Shown here: positions 15,758-24,188 of the stretch, piece after piece
Numbering within the stretch: position 1 is the first letter of the stretch
Layout: every line of letters begins with the position of its first letter
NCBI GenBank assembly: GCA_965200955.1
Contig: OZ241742.1
Location: 496,001-560,000 of the forward strand
DNA: 64,000 nucleotides
Origin: Bin80 sp026708685
GTDB lineage: Bacteria; Bacteroidota; Rhodothermia; Rhodothermales; Bin80
Direction of reading: 5' to 3'
Made by a program: the position numbers and the translations under genes
The notes under the pieces: model-generated
Database searches by the model: none
Told to the model about the DNA's origin: nothing
Seen by the model: only the letters and a program-made list of their open reading frames with translations

Positions 15758-17015
15758 CAGAGCAGGTCGGGCCGCTTACGGTTCTTATGCCGTTGAGCCA
15801 TGTTTGGAACTCGGTGTTTGCTGGGGCGCAGAGCCCTGCGTTTGCTTGAAACCATAGCCAGTCCATCGCCATTGCCCCTACCAGTCCCTGCGGGAGTTCG
15901 CCCGTCAGTTGGTTTTTGTGCAGGCCGACGTCGGTTAGGATGGTTAGGTTTCCGATCTCGGAGGGGATGGTGCCCGTGAGTTGGTTTTCGTGCAGGTGAA
16001 GGCCTTGAAGGTTGGTGAGGTTTCCGATCTCGGCGGGGATGGGGCCCGTGAGTTGGTTTTCGTGCAGGTGAAGGCCTTGAAGGTTGGTGAGGTTTCCGAT
16101 CTCGGCGGGGATGGGGCCCGTGAGTTCGTTGCCCCACAGCCTGAGGTGGGTTAGGTTGGTTAGGTTTCCTATTTCTGGGGGGATGGGGCCCGTCAGTTGG
16201 TTGCTACTCAGGGAGAGGTCTTCAAGGTTGGTGAGGTTTCCGATCTCGGCGGGGATGGGGCCCGTGAGTTCGTTGCTGAGCAGCCAGAGGTTTCTCAGGT
16301 TGGTGAGGTTTCCGATCTCGGCGGGGATGGGGCCCGTGAGTTCGTTGCCCCACAGCCTGAGGTGGGTTAGGTTGGTTAGGTTTCCTATTTCTGGGGGGAT
16401 GGGGCCCGTCAGTTGGTTGCCGGACAGGCTGAGGGTTCTCAGGTTGGTGAGGTTTCCGATCTCTGGGGGGATGGTGCCCGTGAGTTCGTTGCTGAACAGC
16501 CAGAGGTAGGTTAGGTTGGTTAGGTTTCCTATTTCTGGGGGGATGGGGCCCGTCAGTTGGTTGTTGTTCAGGTCAAGGCTGGTTAGGTCTCCCCCCTCTA
16601 CCGTGACTCCGTACCAGTCGGTGAATGCCTCCATGCTGGTTGGTACTGTGGTTGTGTCCCAGGTTCTCCCTCCCCACCATTCTCCTCCGTTGGTTGCTCG
16701 GTAGAAGGCTTTAAGGGCGTTGAAGGTGGTTTCAATCTTTTGTTTTCGTTGCTCCTCTCGCACTTCCTTGCAGGTGGGCCAGTCAGGCTGATCTGCCGTC
16801 TTTCTGAATGCTGAGAAGTCTTCGCTATCGTGCCACCTTAGGCAGCCGTCTCCCCATTGATCCTCAAATGCAGGAGCTCCCTCTGTTATTCGCTCGGTGG
16901 CTTTGTTGAGGATGCTGGTTTCTGGGTCGGTGATCTGCGAGTCGCATGCCCCGATCACCAGTGCGATCAGTAGCAGGAGTCCGATGAGGGTGTGGGGTCG
17001 TGCCTTTGAGGTCAT
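15753..17015 (-). CDS. Leucine-rich-repeat lipoprotein
   Basis: A 420-residue lipoprotein. The signal peptide ends in the lipobox LVIGAC at 19-24, so Cys24 would be lipidated. Residues 90-140 hold FNALKAFYRATNGGEWW and MEAFTDWYGV, a conserved cap before the repeats. About ten 24-residue LRRs follow (consensus LTNLTxLxLxxNELTGPIPxEIGN), then a C-terminal cap with LCAPANTEFQTWLNGI. The repeats are nearly identical at the DNA level (72-bp unit), so copy number may change by slippage. The protein is probably on the cell surface and binds a partner; no enzymatic domain is present. It lies 30 nt downstream of a Sel1 gene on the same strand. Confidence 0.87.
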   Translation of the reverse strand: MTSKARPHTLIGLLLLIALVIGACDSQITDPETSILNKATERITEGAPAFEDQWGDGCLRWHDSEDFSAFRKTADQPDWPTCKEVREEQRKQKIETTFNALKAFYRATNGGEWWGGRTWDTTTVPTSMEAFTDWYGVTVEGGDLTSLDLNNNQLTGPIPPEIGNLTNLTYLWLFSNELTGTIPPEIGNLTNLRTLSLSGNQLTGPIPPEIGNLTNLTHLRLWGNELTGPIPAEIGNLTNLRNLWLLSNELTGPIPAEIGNLTNLEDLSLSSNQLTGPIPPEIGNLTNLTHLRLWGNELTGPIPAEIGNLTNLQGLHLHENQLTGPIPAEIGNLTNLQGLHLHENQLTGTIPSEIGNLTILTDVGLHKNQLTGELPQGLVGAMAMDWLWFQANAGLCAPANTEFQTWLNGIRTVSGPTCSD

Positions 17016-17045
17016 GGGGTTGGTTGCAATTTTTTGATGTGTGGA

Positions 17046-18206
17046 TTAGTTCGGTTGGTCTCTTTTTGCGATGTTGGCTTGTATTTGTTCGTAGAGTTCC
17101 TTTGCCCGTTGCTGGCCCCTTTTGATTTGGGCGGGGGTGAGTTCGCTTTCGGTGAGGTTGGTGGATTCTCTAATGGTTTCGTTTAGTTCCTCCGTTTCTG
17201 CCCCTGTGGCTTGGGCGATGATGAACCATGCGTAGGCTTCCGTGAGGTCTTGTTCTACTCCCGTTCCGAGGGCGTAGGCGAGTCCGAGGTTGAATTGGGC
17301 TTCTCCGAGCCCCTGCTCGGCGGCCTTTCGGTACCAGTGGGCTGCTTCCGTGAAGTCTTGGTCTACTCCCTCTCCGAGGGCGTAGGCGGCTCCGAGGTTG
17401 AATTGGGCTTCTCCGAGTCCCTGCTCGGCGGCCTTTCTGTACCAGTGGGCTGCTTGGTTCCAGTCTTTGAGGACTCCCTCTCCGTTGTCGTAGGCGAGTC
17501 CGAGGTTGAATTGGGCTTCTGCGAGTCCCTGCTCGGCGGCCTTTCTGTACCAGTGGGCTGCTTGGTTCCAGTCTTTGAGGACTCCCCGTCCGTTGTCGTA
17601 GGCGTTTCCGAGGTTGAATTGGGCTCTTGCGAATCCCTGCTCGGCGGCCTTTCGGTACCAGTGGGCTGCTTCCGTGAAGTCTTGGTCTACTCCCTCTCCG
17701 AGGGCGTAGGCGGCTCCGAGGTTGAATTGGGCTTCTGCGAGTCCCTGCTCGGCGGCCTTTCGGTACCAGTGGGCTACTTGGTTCCAGTCTTTGAGGACTC
17801 CCTCTCCCTCGTAGTAGGCGACTCCGAGGTTGAATTGGGCTTCTGGGTATCCCTGCTCGGCGGCCTTTCGGTACCAGTGGGCTGCTTGGTTCCAGTCTTT
17901 GAGGACTCCCCGTCCGTTGTCGTAGGCGTTTCCGAGGTTGAATTGGGCTTCTGCGAGTCCCTGCTCGGCGGCCTTTCGGTACCAGTGGGCTGCTTGGTTC
18001 CAGTCTTTGAGGACTCCCTTTCCCTCGTAGTAGGCGACTCCGAGGTTGAATTGGGCTTCTGGGTCGGTGGGGTTGGTGTCTTCGCTTTCGTTCTTTGTGT
18101 TTGCCAGTTGCTCTCCGATTTGCCCTGTGGCTTGCTGGCGGGCTCCGATCACCAGTGCGATCAGGAGGATGGGTAGGGTTAGGGTGGTTCGTGCCTTTCG
18201 GGTCAT
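17046..18206 (-). CDS. Sel1-repeat protein, lipobox lost
   Basis: A 386-residue protein with about eight 36-residue Sel1 repeats that are almost identical at the DNA level (108-bp units containing AEAQFNLGxAYxxGxGVLKD and AAHWYRKAAEQG). Its N-terminus MTRKARTTLTLPILLIALVIGARQQATGQ matches the island's lipoproteins, but the lipobox cysteine is Arg, so it is either secreted after signal-peptidase I cleavage or held by the uncleaved signal. The C-terminal domain AYAWFIIAQATG and ELYEQIQANIAKRDQ is shared with the other copies. The long open frames on the opposite strand and in other frames are by-products of the repeats. Confidence 0.86.
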   Translation of the reverse strand: MTRKARTTLTLPILLIALVIGARQQATGQIGEQLANTKNESEDTNPTDPEAQFNLGVAYYEGKGVLKDWNQAAHWYRKAAEQGLAEAQFNLGNAYDNGRGVLKDWNQAAHWYRKAAEQGYPEAQFNLGVAYYEGEGVLKDWNQVAHWYRKAAEQGLAEAQFNLGAAYALGEGVDQDFTEAAHWYRKAAEQGFARAQFNLGNAYDNGRGVLKDWNQAAHWYRKAAEQGLAEAQFNLGLAYDNGEGVLKDWNQAAHWYRKAAEQGLGEAQFNLGAAYALGEGVDQDFTEAAHWYRKAAEQGLGEAQFNLGLAYALGTGVEQDLTEAYAWFIIAQATGAETEELNETIRESTNLTESELTPAQIKRGQQRAKELYEQIQANIAKRDQPN

Positions 18207-18429
18207 GTTGGCTTTGCTCTCCGTTGGTGAAGCGTGGTTGTAAGCCCTGCCCCTGTGTGGGTTCCTTTGCTGGTCGGTGTTGGTGCTCGGTATGCGGGTT
18301 GGCTGGTTGGTGCTCCGTCAGGGGGTTTATGTTCGTTAAGTGCAATTATAGAACCTTGTTCTTTTCCCTTTTTCGGTCGATCTTTGCTGGCAGTAAGGGT
18401 TGTTGGCGGGGCTGGTCTCAGAATCAATT

Positions 18430-19071
18430 GACTGGATTAGTTGGAGCAGGTGGGAGCACTTGCCTTTTCTATGCCGATAAGCCATGTTTGGAACTCTTCG
18501 TTTGCTGGGGCCCAGAGCCCGTTGTTGTTATGGAATGTAAGTGTGACATCTCCGTTGCTCCTGTTAGCCCCTGCGGGAGTTCTCCCGTTAGTTCGTTGCT
18601 ACTCAGCAAGAGGCTGGTTAGGTTCTCGATTTCTGGGGGACGGCTCCCGTGATTTGGTTACTGATCAGCGAGAGGCTGGTTAGATTACCTCCTTCTACCG
18701 TCCGTACCAGCGGTTGAAGTCTTCTATGCTGGGGTGGAACTGTGGTTGTGTCCCAGCCTCCGTTGTTCGCCTTGTAGAGGGCTTTGATGGCATAAATGTG
18801 TTTCAATTCGCAATTCCTTGCAGATGGGCCAGTAGTCCGGCTAATCTTCCGTGTGTTTGAATACTGAGTAGTTTTCACTATCCCGCCCTCTCAGGCAGAT
18901 GTCTCTCTGTTGATCCTCAAATGCTGGAGCCTCTGTGCTTATCTCAGTGGCTTTGTTGTGGATGCTGGTTTCGATGTCGGTGATCTGCGAGTCGTAGCTG
19001 CCGATCAGAATGGCGATGAGAAGGACTCCTACTGCTGCTCCTCCGTAGGTCTTTGCGTGAAATGCGGTCAT
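18430..19071 (-). pseudogene. Frameshifted leucine-rich-repeat lipoprotein gene
   Basis: Two overlapping minus-strand frames (19071-18841 and 18878-18618) together cover one LRR lipoprotein. The first has a signal peptide with IAILIGSYDSQITD, in which the lipobox Cys is Tyr, then APAFEDQQRD. The second has the cap region NNGGWDTTTVP, then GNLTSLSLISNQITGAVP. DNA further left still resembles the C-terminal cap. Several frameshifts and the lost lipobox show decay. The intact relative is at 15753-17015. Confidence 0.75.
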
Positions 19072-19485
19072 ATGATCTGTTTACCGTAGGTAGTCCATTG
19101 TAGGCCTGCGGGGGTTGCTTAATTTCCTTTGCTAATCCGTAATCCGTGCCCACTGGATTGGTTGCTTTGAGGGCTTTGGGGTGTAGAATCTCTAATCCTA
19201 TGCCTTTTCAAGTTGTAGTTGGGTGGGCTTTCTTGATCTGTCTGGGCATCTTGCTGGCGGGCATTTCAATGTCAAAGGTTCAGTTCGTGAATCCTCCTCC
19301 ATTGGTAATGACTTCTTCGTGCTCTTCTGAGTGATATCGGATGGCGTATGCGATGGTGCTGTGACTCCTACGATCTTTTCTATGCTCCGATATAAATGCA
19401 TTTCTGGATGCGGTCAATTTTCCTGTTTTTTCATGTCTCTCGGGCTTAAGAAAGGAAGTCAGAGTTATGTGTGATCTCCTCCAGA
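19072..19485. other. Unassigned tract between LRR pseudogene and insertion sequence
   Basis: About 410 nt without a supported gene. A minus-strand frame crosses into the insertion sequence and has fragments such as ITNGGGFTN, but it has no start outside the element and I do not recognise it. A variant of the island motif (CACTGGATTGGTT near 19150) lies here, which suggests another decayed gene of the array. Confidence 0.35.
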
Positions 19486-19489
19486 CTAC

Positions 19490-21501
19490 CCTGAATTTCC
19501 AACCACGTTTTTTTATGACGTTTACCTGCGTATCTATCAGGTCATTGATATTCAAGAAAAAGCGTTCTGTCGTGCAACCAAGGAATCTTCCCTTGTGAGC
19601 CGACATAGCCTGCACTCCGCAGTTCTGGGTTGTATGCCTGTCGGTTGAATTTCACAATGACCCGATCCTTGTCGGTGATCACTTTCCCAGGTACTTTGAC
19701 GAGTTTCTCAAACAGGGTTTTATTTTTCGCGATACGATAAAGTGGGTCAAGTCTTTTTGCCAAAGCTTGATAGAGCGTACTGGCGATGATGGTGAGTTGT
19801 AAGTCCAGATCAATGCACAGGGGGATCGTACTTGACAGTGCGTCCATGTGGAAGAAATTAATGGCATCTTGGATCGCATTTTCAACCAGCATGCGCAGTG
19901 CATACCTGTCAATGAGTTCAGCAGCACCTTCCTTCATATAATTGGTAATCAGCAGGGTTGGTCGTTCATGTCCGAGTCCTTTGATTGCAAGTTGACGTAG
20001 CGGATCTGGGTAATGCGTTAACGTGATCGTTTGATCAAGAACATACGGCTTAGAGTACCGCCGTCCGATATTGTGAAGTTGGATCTTTTTCCATTGATCC
20101 TTGGGGCACTGATTGACCGCATCCACGACAGAAGGTGCACGCTTGCGTAAGGTTAAGAAGTAGATCCCAAGCGCATTGAGTTTGGCTAGATTAGTATAGG
20201 TCGTAAAGCGACTGTCAAACACGAGATCCTTTGGCATCTCGCCTGTTCGTTGTTTCCAACTTTCAAGGAACGAAAAAATGGCATCATTCTGGGTTTCTTT
20301 GGTGATTTTAGCATCCCCATAGATCAAGACACGCTGGCTGGCTTCCCGAACCACCAGAGCCAAGATTCCCCGCTGACGACGGCTACGGCTAGAGACAAAA
20401 TGTTTCTGCATCAGCGATTCATCTCCATGATAGGGAATCGTATGAAAATCCAAGTCAAAGGATTGTTCTAAGGTGGGCACCCATTGTTGAGCGATCCGAT
20501 GCCATCCTGCCATCAATGTATCCAGATGCTCAAGGTCTACTCTGGTACTGTATTCGGATAAGGTAGATTTTTTGGGGATCACATTGAGTCCGGCAAATAG
20601 GGCTATCCCCTCGTCCAGAACCCTTGGCATCACATGATAGGGGCGACCAATTCCCCAGAGTTTGAGGGCTAACAGGGACCTGATCATGGTCAATGCAGGA
20701 ATCCTCTGACTAGTCGGCCAGGTGGTGAGAAGCTGCCCCATATTGGTATCTGCCAAATCCCGTGCAAAGAGAAATAAGCCAGCAAACTGTGTAGAAAACG
20801 TTGATGACGTTGCGTGGAATCGGCGAACATCAGCCTGTGTAGCAATGGCCACTTTGGGAGATTTGCGGGCGGAGCGTCGTGGTAATTTTGGGATACCAGC
20901 CTGCTTGAGAACAAGTCCGATGGTGGTGGTCCCTGCCTTGAGTCCCTCCTCCGATAGGCGTTGATGAATCTCGGTATTGGAGAGATGTTCTTTCCGGCGT
21001 AATTCAAGGATGCGTTGATCGCGTTTGGAGCGTTGCACCTCGGCGGGTCGGTCAAATATGGGGATCACTCCAGATTTGCGTAGCTGCGAGCCTAGATTTC
21101 GGAGGGTTCCCTCATTAAGTCTGAACTGCTGAGCAATGACGGCCCAAGGTTTTCCCTCAACAAAACGTGCACGCAGGGCTTCATAGAGCCTGAGTTTGTA
21201 CAGATCGGGGTTCAAGAAAAGATCTGCAAAAGGTTGGGGTAATTTTGTCATAATAAAATGTGATTAAATTGTTATATCAATATATTACATAAATACTTAA
21301 AAACCAAAAAATGCAATAAAAAAAGGAAAATTAGAGAAAAAATGGAGAAAATCGGCATCAATCTTGATTTTAGAGATTTATTATAGTAGTGATACTGTAT
21401 ATTTAATCACAAAATATAATGACAAATAAACGATGTGTCTGCATCATCATTGGTCCTAGACACACTGGAAGATCCTTTAAAGGTGATGTTGGAAATTCAG
21501 G
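19490..21501 (-). mobile_element. Insertion sequence A (2012 bp) with 14-bp inverted repeats and 4-bp target duplication
   Basis: The left end CCTGAATTTCCAAC (19490-19503) is repeated inverted at the right end (21488-21501). The element is flanked on both sides by CTAC (19486-19489 and 21502-21505), a 4-bp target-site duplication. It contains one transposase gene on the minus strand and about 240 nt of A/T-rich leader upstream of it. A 4-bp duplication and ends beginning CC resemble the IS1380 family, but the family was not confirmed. The ends and gene are intact, so it may be active. Confidence 0.88.
19542..21251 (-). CDS. DDE transposase of insertion sequence A
   Basis: A 569-residue transposase. 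The N-terminal third has a helix-turn-helix region (FVEGKPWAVIAQQFRLNEGTLRNL). The DDE core has the first Asp in DLDFHTIPYHGD, the second in DLVFDSRFTTY, and the Glu in LVENAIQDAINFFHMD. It is clearly related to the transposase at 42893-44620 (shared SRRQRG/SKRGRSQHG region, ETQN, RYARRM-like blocks) but not a recent copy. It lies wholly within the element's inverted repeats. The gene has no internal stop. Confidence 0.88.
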   Translation of the reverse strand: MTKLPQPFADLFLNPDLYKLRLYEALRARFVEGKPWAVIAQQFRLNEGTLRNLGSQLRKSGVIPIFDRPAEVQRSKRDQRILELRRKEHLSNTEIHQRLSEEGLKAGTTTIGLVLKQAGIPKLPRRSARKSPKVAIATQADVRRFHATSSTFSTQFAGLFLFARDLADTNMGQLLTTWPTSQRIPALTMIRSLLALKLWGIGRPYHVMPRVLDEGIALFAGLNVIPKKSTLSEYSTRVDLEHLDTLMAGWHRIAQQWVPTLEQSFDLDFHTIPYHGDESLMQKHFVSSRSRRQRGILALVVREASQRVLIYGDAKITKETQNDAIFSFLESWKQRTGEMPKDLVFDSRFTTYTNLAKLNALGIYFLTLRKRAPSVVDAVNQCPKDQWKKIQLHNIGRRYSKPYVLDQTITLTHYPDPLRQLAIKGLGHERPTLLITNYMKEGAAELIDRYALRMLVENAIQDAINFFHMDALSSTIPLCIDLDLQLTIIASTLYQALAKRLDPLYRIAKNKTLFEKLVKVPGKVITDKDRVIVKFNRQAYNPELRSAGYVGSQGKIPWLHDRTLFLEYQ

Positions 21502-21736
21502 CTACTTTTTACACCTCAATCACACCTAAAATCTGCAGTATAATCATTCAATCATAACACCTGAAGAAGAATACTTATGAAGGTTTCTACAGCTCGTCTG
21601 TCGGATTATATTTAATCTCCGGTCAATTGGGATGGAAATCTTCTCAATGACAGTAAGTTAACACTCAGCTGCGTATTACGATCGTTGTGGGACACTGAAA
21701 ATCATCATGGATTGTCAACCGTAGTTCTTGGAATCA

Positions 21737-23533
21737 TTACATGTGATTTGCAGAAAATACCTCAATGATATTTCCATCGGGATCGTTACATGTAAAAAAA
21801 GTTCTATTTGATTTGTGCCACAGTGATGGTGAAGTCAGGATATTAATACCTCCATCTTTTGCTCTGGAAAAAAGATTTTCTATATCTGAAACCTCAATGT
21901 AGATCGTGGGGCGAGTATCTGTAGTACCATTCTCCGGTTTTAAGTAATCGGCATCTGGAACAAGAGCTATTCCGTAATCAAAGACAACGATTTCTCTAGT
22001 TTGTTTCGTTATTTCCAACCCAAGAAGATCTTTGTAAAACCATATTGATTCACTCAATTTGTGAGAAGGTAGTTTAAATCCCAGTTTTACAACAGGTTTG
22101 GTTGGAGCAATATTTTCTGAAATCTGGGTGGATTGTTTACCTGTAAACGACCCTCTAATAATCTTCGGAATGATAATACTCTGCCCGTCATCTATCTTAA
22201 TTCTATAATGTAAAATTTTGAACGTTCTGGTTTTACCAATAATCTCATCAACTGAAACTATTTCTCCGTGCCTTCCATCAGGTAATCCAAATGGCTGCCC
22301 CTTATCTAATTTGGGTAGATTATTTTTGAATTTTCTGAGATGATGTTTGACTCCAAGTCGTGGGATATCGGGTGATTCCCCAATCGTGTTTTTCATCACG
22401 ATTGCCTTTGCCATATCATGCAAATACTCCGAATCTTGAACCGCATGTTTTACAGGATTTGCCCAATCAAGCCCGTTAAATGTTCCTAATAATCCAGCAG
22501 TCATGGAAGCAATCGTATCAGTATCGGTACCGTTTGCATAGGCAGCTTTAATTACACCATTCATGGGATCTGGTGCATACCGAGATGCAAGGTATACAGC
22601 CGCTGCCGCAGCGACCGTACCTGCTCCGCTCACATTTCGGTCAAAACAGGAGATCGATCGTAAAATTTCATCATCAAGCGTCATTGCCCCCCTGGAGATT
22701 CCTGTCTGACAAATTTGTAGATATGAGGTCAATTCATTAACCGTCCTAATCCAAAGATTGTGATAATCTGGGACATATTGATTCGCTACATGTAGCCATT
22801 CGGAGGAGGTAGAGTTGAGCTCTGGTAAAATACCCCACTCCTTAGAGTTGATTAACAAATCATCAATTAATTCTCCAAATTTCAGTTGTTCTGTTCGGCG
22901 AATTGATTTCCAGAGACAATACCCATAAGATAAGGATCCAACTAAGGCTCTCGGGTGCCCATGGGTTGCGATTCCGTCCAATAAGATGTTTTGAGCAATT
23001 GGTGCATACACATTGCTATTGGCATGATATAAGATATGAGGAAGAATTCGCATAGCCACGCCATTACCACCAGCATTAAAGTATCTCTGAACATCGTCCT
23101 TTGATCGCTTCTCTGACCAAGGATGAATGCCATCTTTCCATGCTTCAGCAGCTCTCTTTGTGGCTCCTCCACCACCTTTTTCATAGAGTGACCAGAATGG
23201 AAGTTCGACATGACAGAACCAATCCCACCATTGTTGACCGCAGAGTAGTGCTCGTGACACACACAGAATCAGCTGGGTATCGTCGCTATACGTTCCAGCA
23301 TCAATTATCTGTTCGTGTGGATAGTATCGTCCTCCCGAAATACGCGTCCATTTTTTCAATTCTGAAAGCTTCCCGTTTGTTTTAAGTTTTTGTGAAGGAG
23401 TCTGGTATATACGTTCGTTTGGCCATCCCAATGCATCACCATAAGCGGCTGCAATGAAAGCCCTCTGAGCACTATTTAACATGTTTACATCTTGGTAATT
23501 AGTCATGGTTGAGTTTATAGAAGATAGATTCAT
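21737..23533 (-). CDS. ADP-ribosylglycohydrolase fused to a VOC-type domain
   Basis: A 598-residue protein; a second start at 23506 (residue 10) is also possible. Residues 20-385 are an ADP-ribosylglycohydrolase of the DraG/ARH type, which removes ADP-ribose: GDALGWPNE at 32-40, metal-binding YSDDTQL at 82-88, GGNGVAMRILP at 155-165, THGHPRA at 190-196 and GTDTDTIASMTAGLLG at 335-350. All Asp ligands are present. A linker of about 90 residues follows, then a vicinal-oxygen-chelate (glyoxalase/bleomycin-resistance) domain at 483-595 ending FFTCNDPDGNIIEVF. The gene overlaps the DarT-like gene by 35 nt (or 8 nt from the second start) and is last of three in the operon. I infer it reverses ADP-ribosylation by DarT, as DarG does, using an unrelated fold. 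Confidence 0.85.
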   Translation of the reverse strand: MNLSSINSTMTNYQDVNMLNSAQRAFIAAAYGDALGWPNERIYQTPSQKLKTNGKLSELKKWTRISGGRYYPHEQIIDAGTYSDDTQLILCVSRALLCGQQWWDWFCHVELPFWSLYEKGGGGATKRAAEAWKDGIHPWSEKRSKDDVQRYFNAGGNGVAMRILPHILYHANSNVYAPIAQNILLDGIATHGHPRALVGSLSYGYCLWKSIRRTEQLKFGELIDDLLINSKEWGILPELNSTSSEWLHVANQYVPDYHNLWIRTVNELTSYLQICQTGISRGAMTLDDEILRSISCFDRNVSGAGTVAAAAAVYLASRYAPDPMNGVIKAAYANGTDTDTIASMTAGLLGTFNGLDWANPVKHAVQDSEYLHDMAKAIVMKNTIGESPDIPRLGVKHHLRKFKNNLPKLDKGQPFGLPDGRHGEIVSVDEIIGKTRTFKILHYRIKIDDGQSIIIPKIIRGSFTGKQSTQISENIAPTKPVVKLGFKLPSHKLSESIWFYKDLLGLEITKQTREIVVFDYGIALVPDADYLKPENGTTDTRPTIYIEVSDIENLFSRAKDGGINILTSPSLWHKSNRTFFTCNDPDGNIIEVFSANHM

Positions 23534-24188
23534 TCACCCGATTGCCTTGTTGAATGGACTGTGCCAAATCCGAGCGTTTATAGAACTCTGGTACAACAAG
23601 GATGTTCTTATCAATGGAAAGCCCCTGAAGGAATGCCCTGCGAATTTCTCGCTTGGCCTGTTCTTCATCTGCAACAACAATGGATGTAATACTGTCAAGA
23701 TGAATTGGATGGGGTACCAATACCTCTGCCTGAATGTTCGTAGGTGCACACTCAAGATGCTGCGGAGAACGATTGTAAGCAAGTCCATGAGTATTTTGAC
23801 TAAATAAACCAAGAAAGGATTTATACCCATCTGCTATGAAAAATCCTTTTCTTGTGGCTGCATTTACTGGACAAAATTTAGTTCCATCCATCCACAGATA
23901 GTGGGGCTTTATCAACAGGATAACCCAATCCTTAAAAAGATGATCCCTTTTTCTGGCTCTATGAAAATAATCAACGTTAGGAAACTCAAGAGAACAACAA
24001 ATCATGTCTTCACAATCGTCCCACCGGTTTGGGTCCGTGGGATTGTAAGGTAAATCCAGAGATTGAAGATGCTGGTTTGAAAGGATCGCTTGGCTATCGC
24101 CGAGGATATGTGCCAAATTTCTTGACTGTGTAAAATGACACAAACGTGTAATTCCTCGTCGTTGGCATTCTTGCTCAATTTTCGTCAT
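23499..24188 (-). CDS. DarT-like DNA ADP-ribosyltransferase (DUF4433)
   Basis: A 229-residue protein resembling the DarT/DUF4433 family, which attaches ADP-ribose from NAD+ to thymidine in single-stranded DNA. Landmarks are RGITRLCHFT with NL downstream (11-25), MICCSLEFPNVDYF at 62-75, WVILLIKPHYLW and FCPVNAA at 88-111, SFLGLF near 124-129 and QAEVLVP at 153-159, where Glu155 aligns with the catalytic glutamate. All look intact. It begins inside the stop codon of the helicase gene (ATGA overlap) and its end overlaps the glycohydrolase gene, so the three proteins are translationally coupled. A toxin so close to a glycohydrolase suggests a toxin-antitoxin or abortive-infection role. No DarG macrodomain gene is present. 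Confidence 0.82.
   Translation of the reverse strand: MTKIEQECQRRGITRLCHFTQSRNLAHILGDSQAILSNQHLQSLDLPYNPTDPNRWDDCEDMICCSLEFPNVDYFHRARKRDHLFKDWVILLIKPHYLWMDGTKFCPVNAATRKGFFIADGYKSFLGLFSQNTHGLAYNRSPQHLECAPTNIQAEVLVPHPIHLDSITSIVVADEEQAKREIRRAFLQGLSIDKNILVVPEFYKRSDLAQSIQQGNRVNESIFYKLNHD

Noticed and set aside
15753..17015. CRISPR-like array of regular 72-bp repeats
   Set aside because: The repeats are in frame and translate to 24-residue leucine-rich repeats. Spacers are not unique.
17170..18345. Long open frames (391 codons minus, 321 codons plus) across the Sel1 gene
   Set aside because: They arise because the 108-bp repeat has no stops in other frames. They lack signal peptides and domains, while the Sel1 frame has both.
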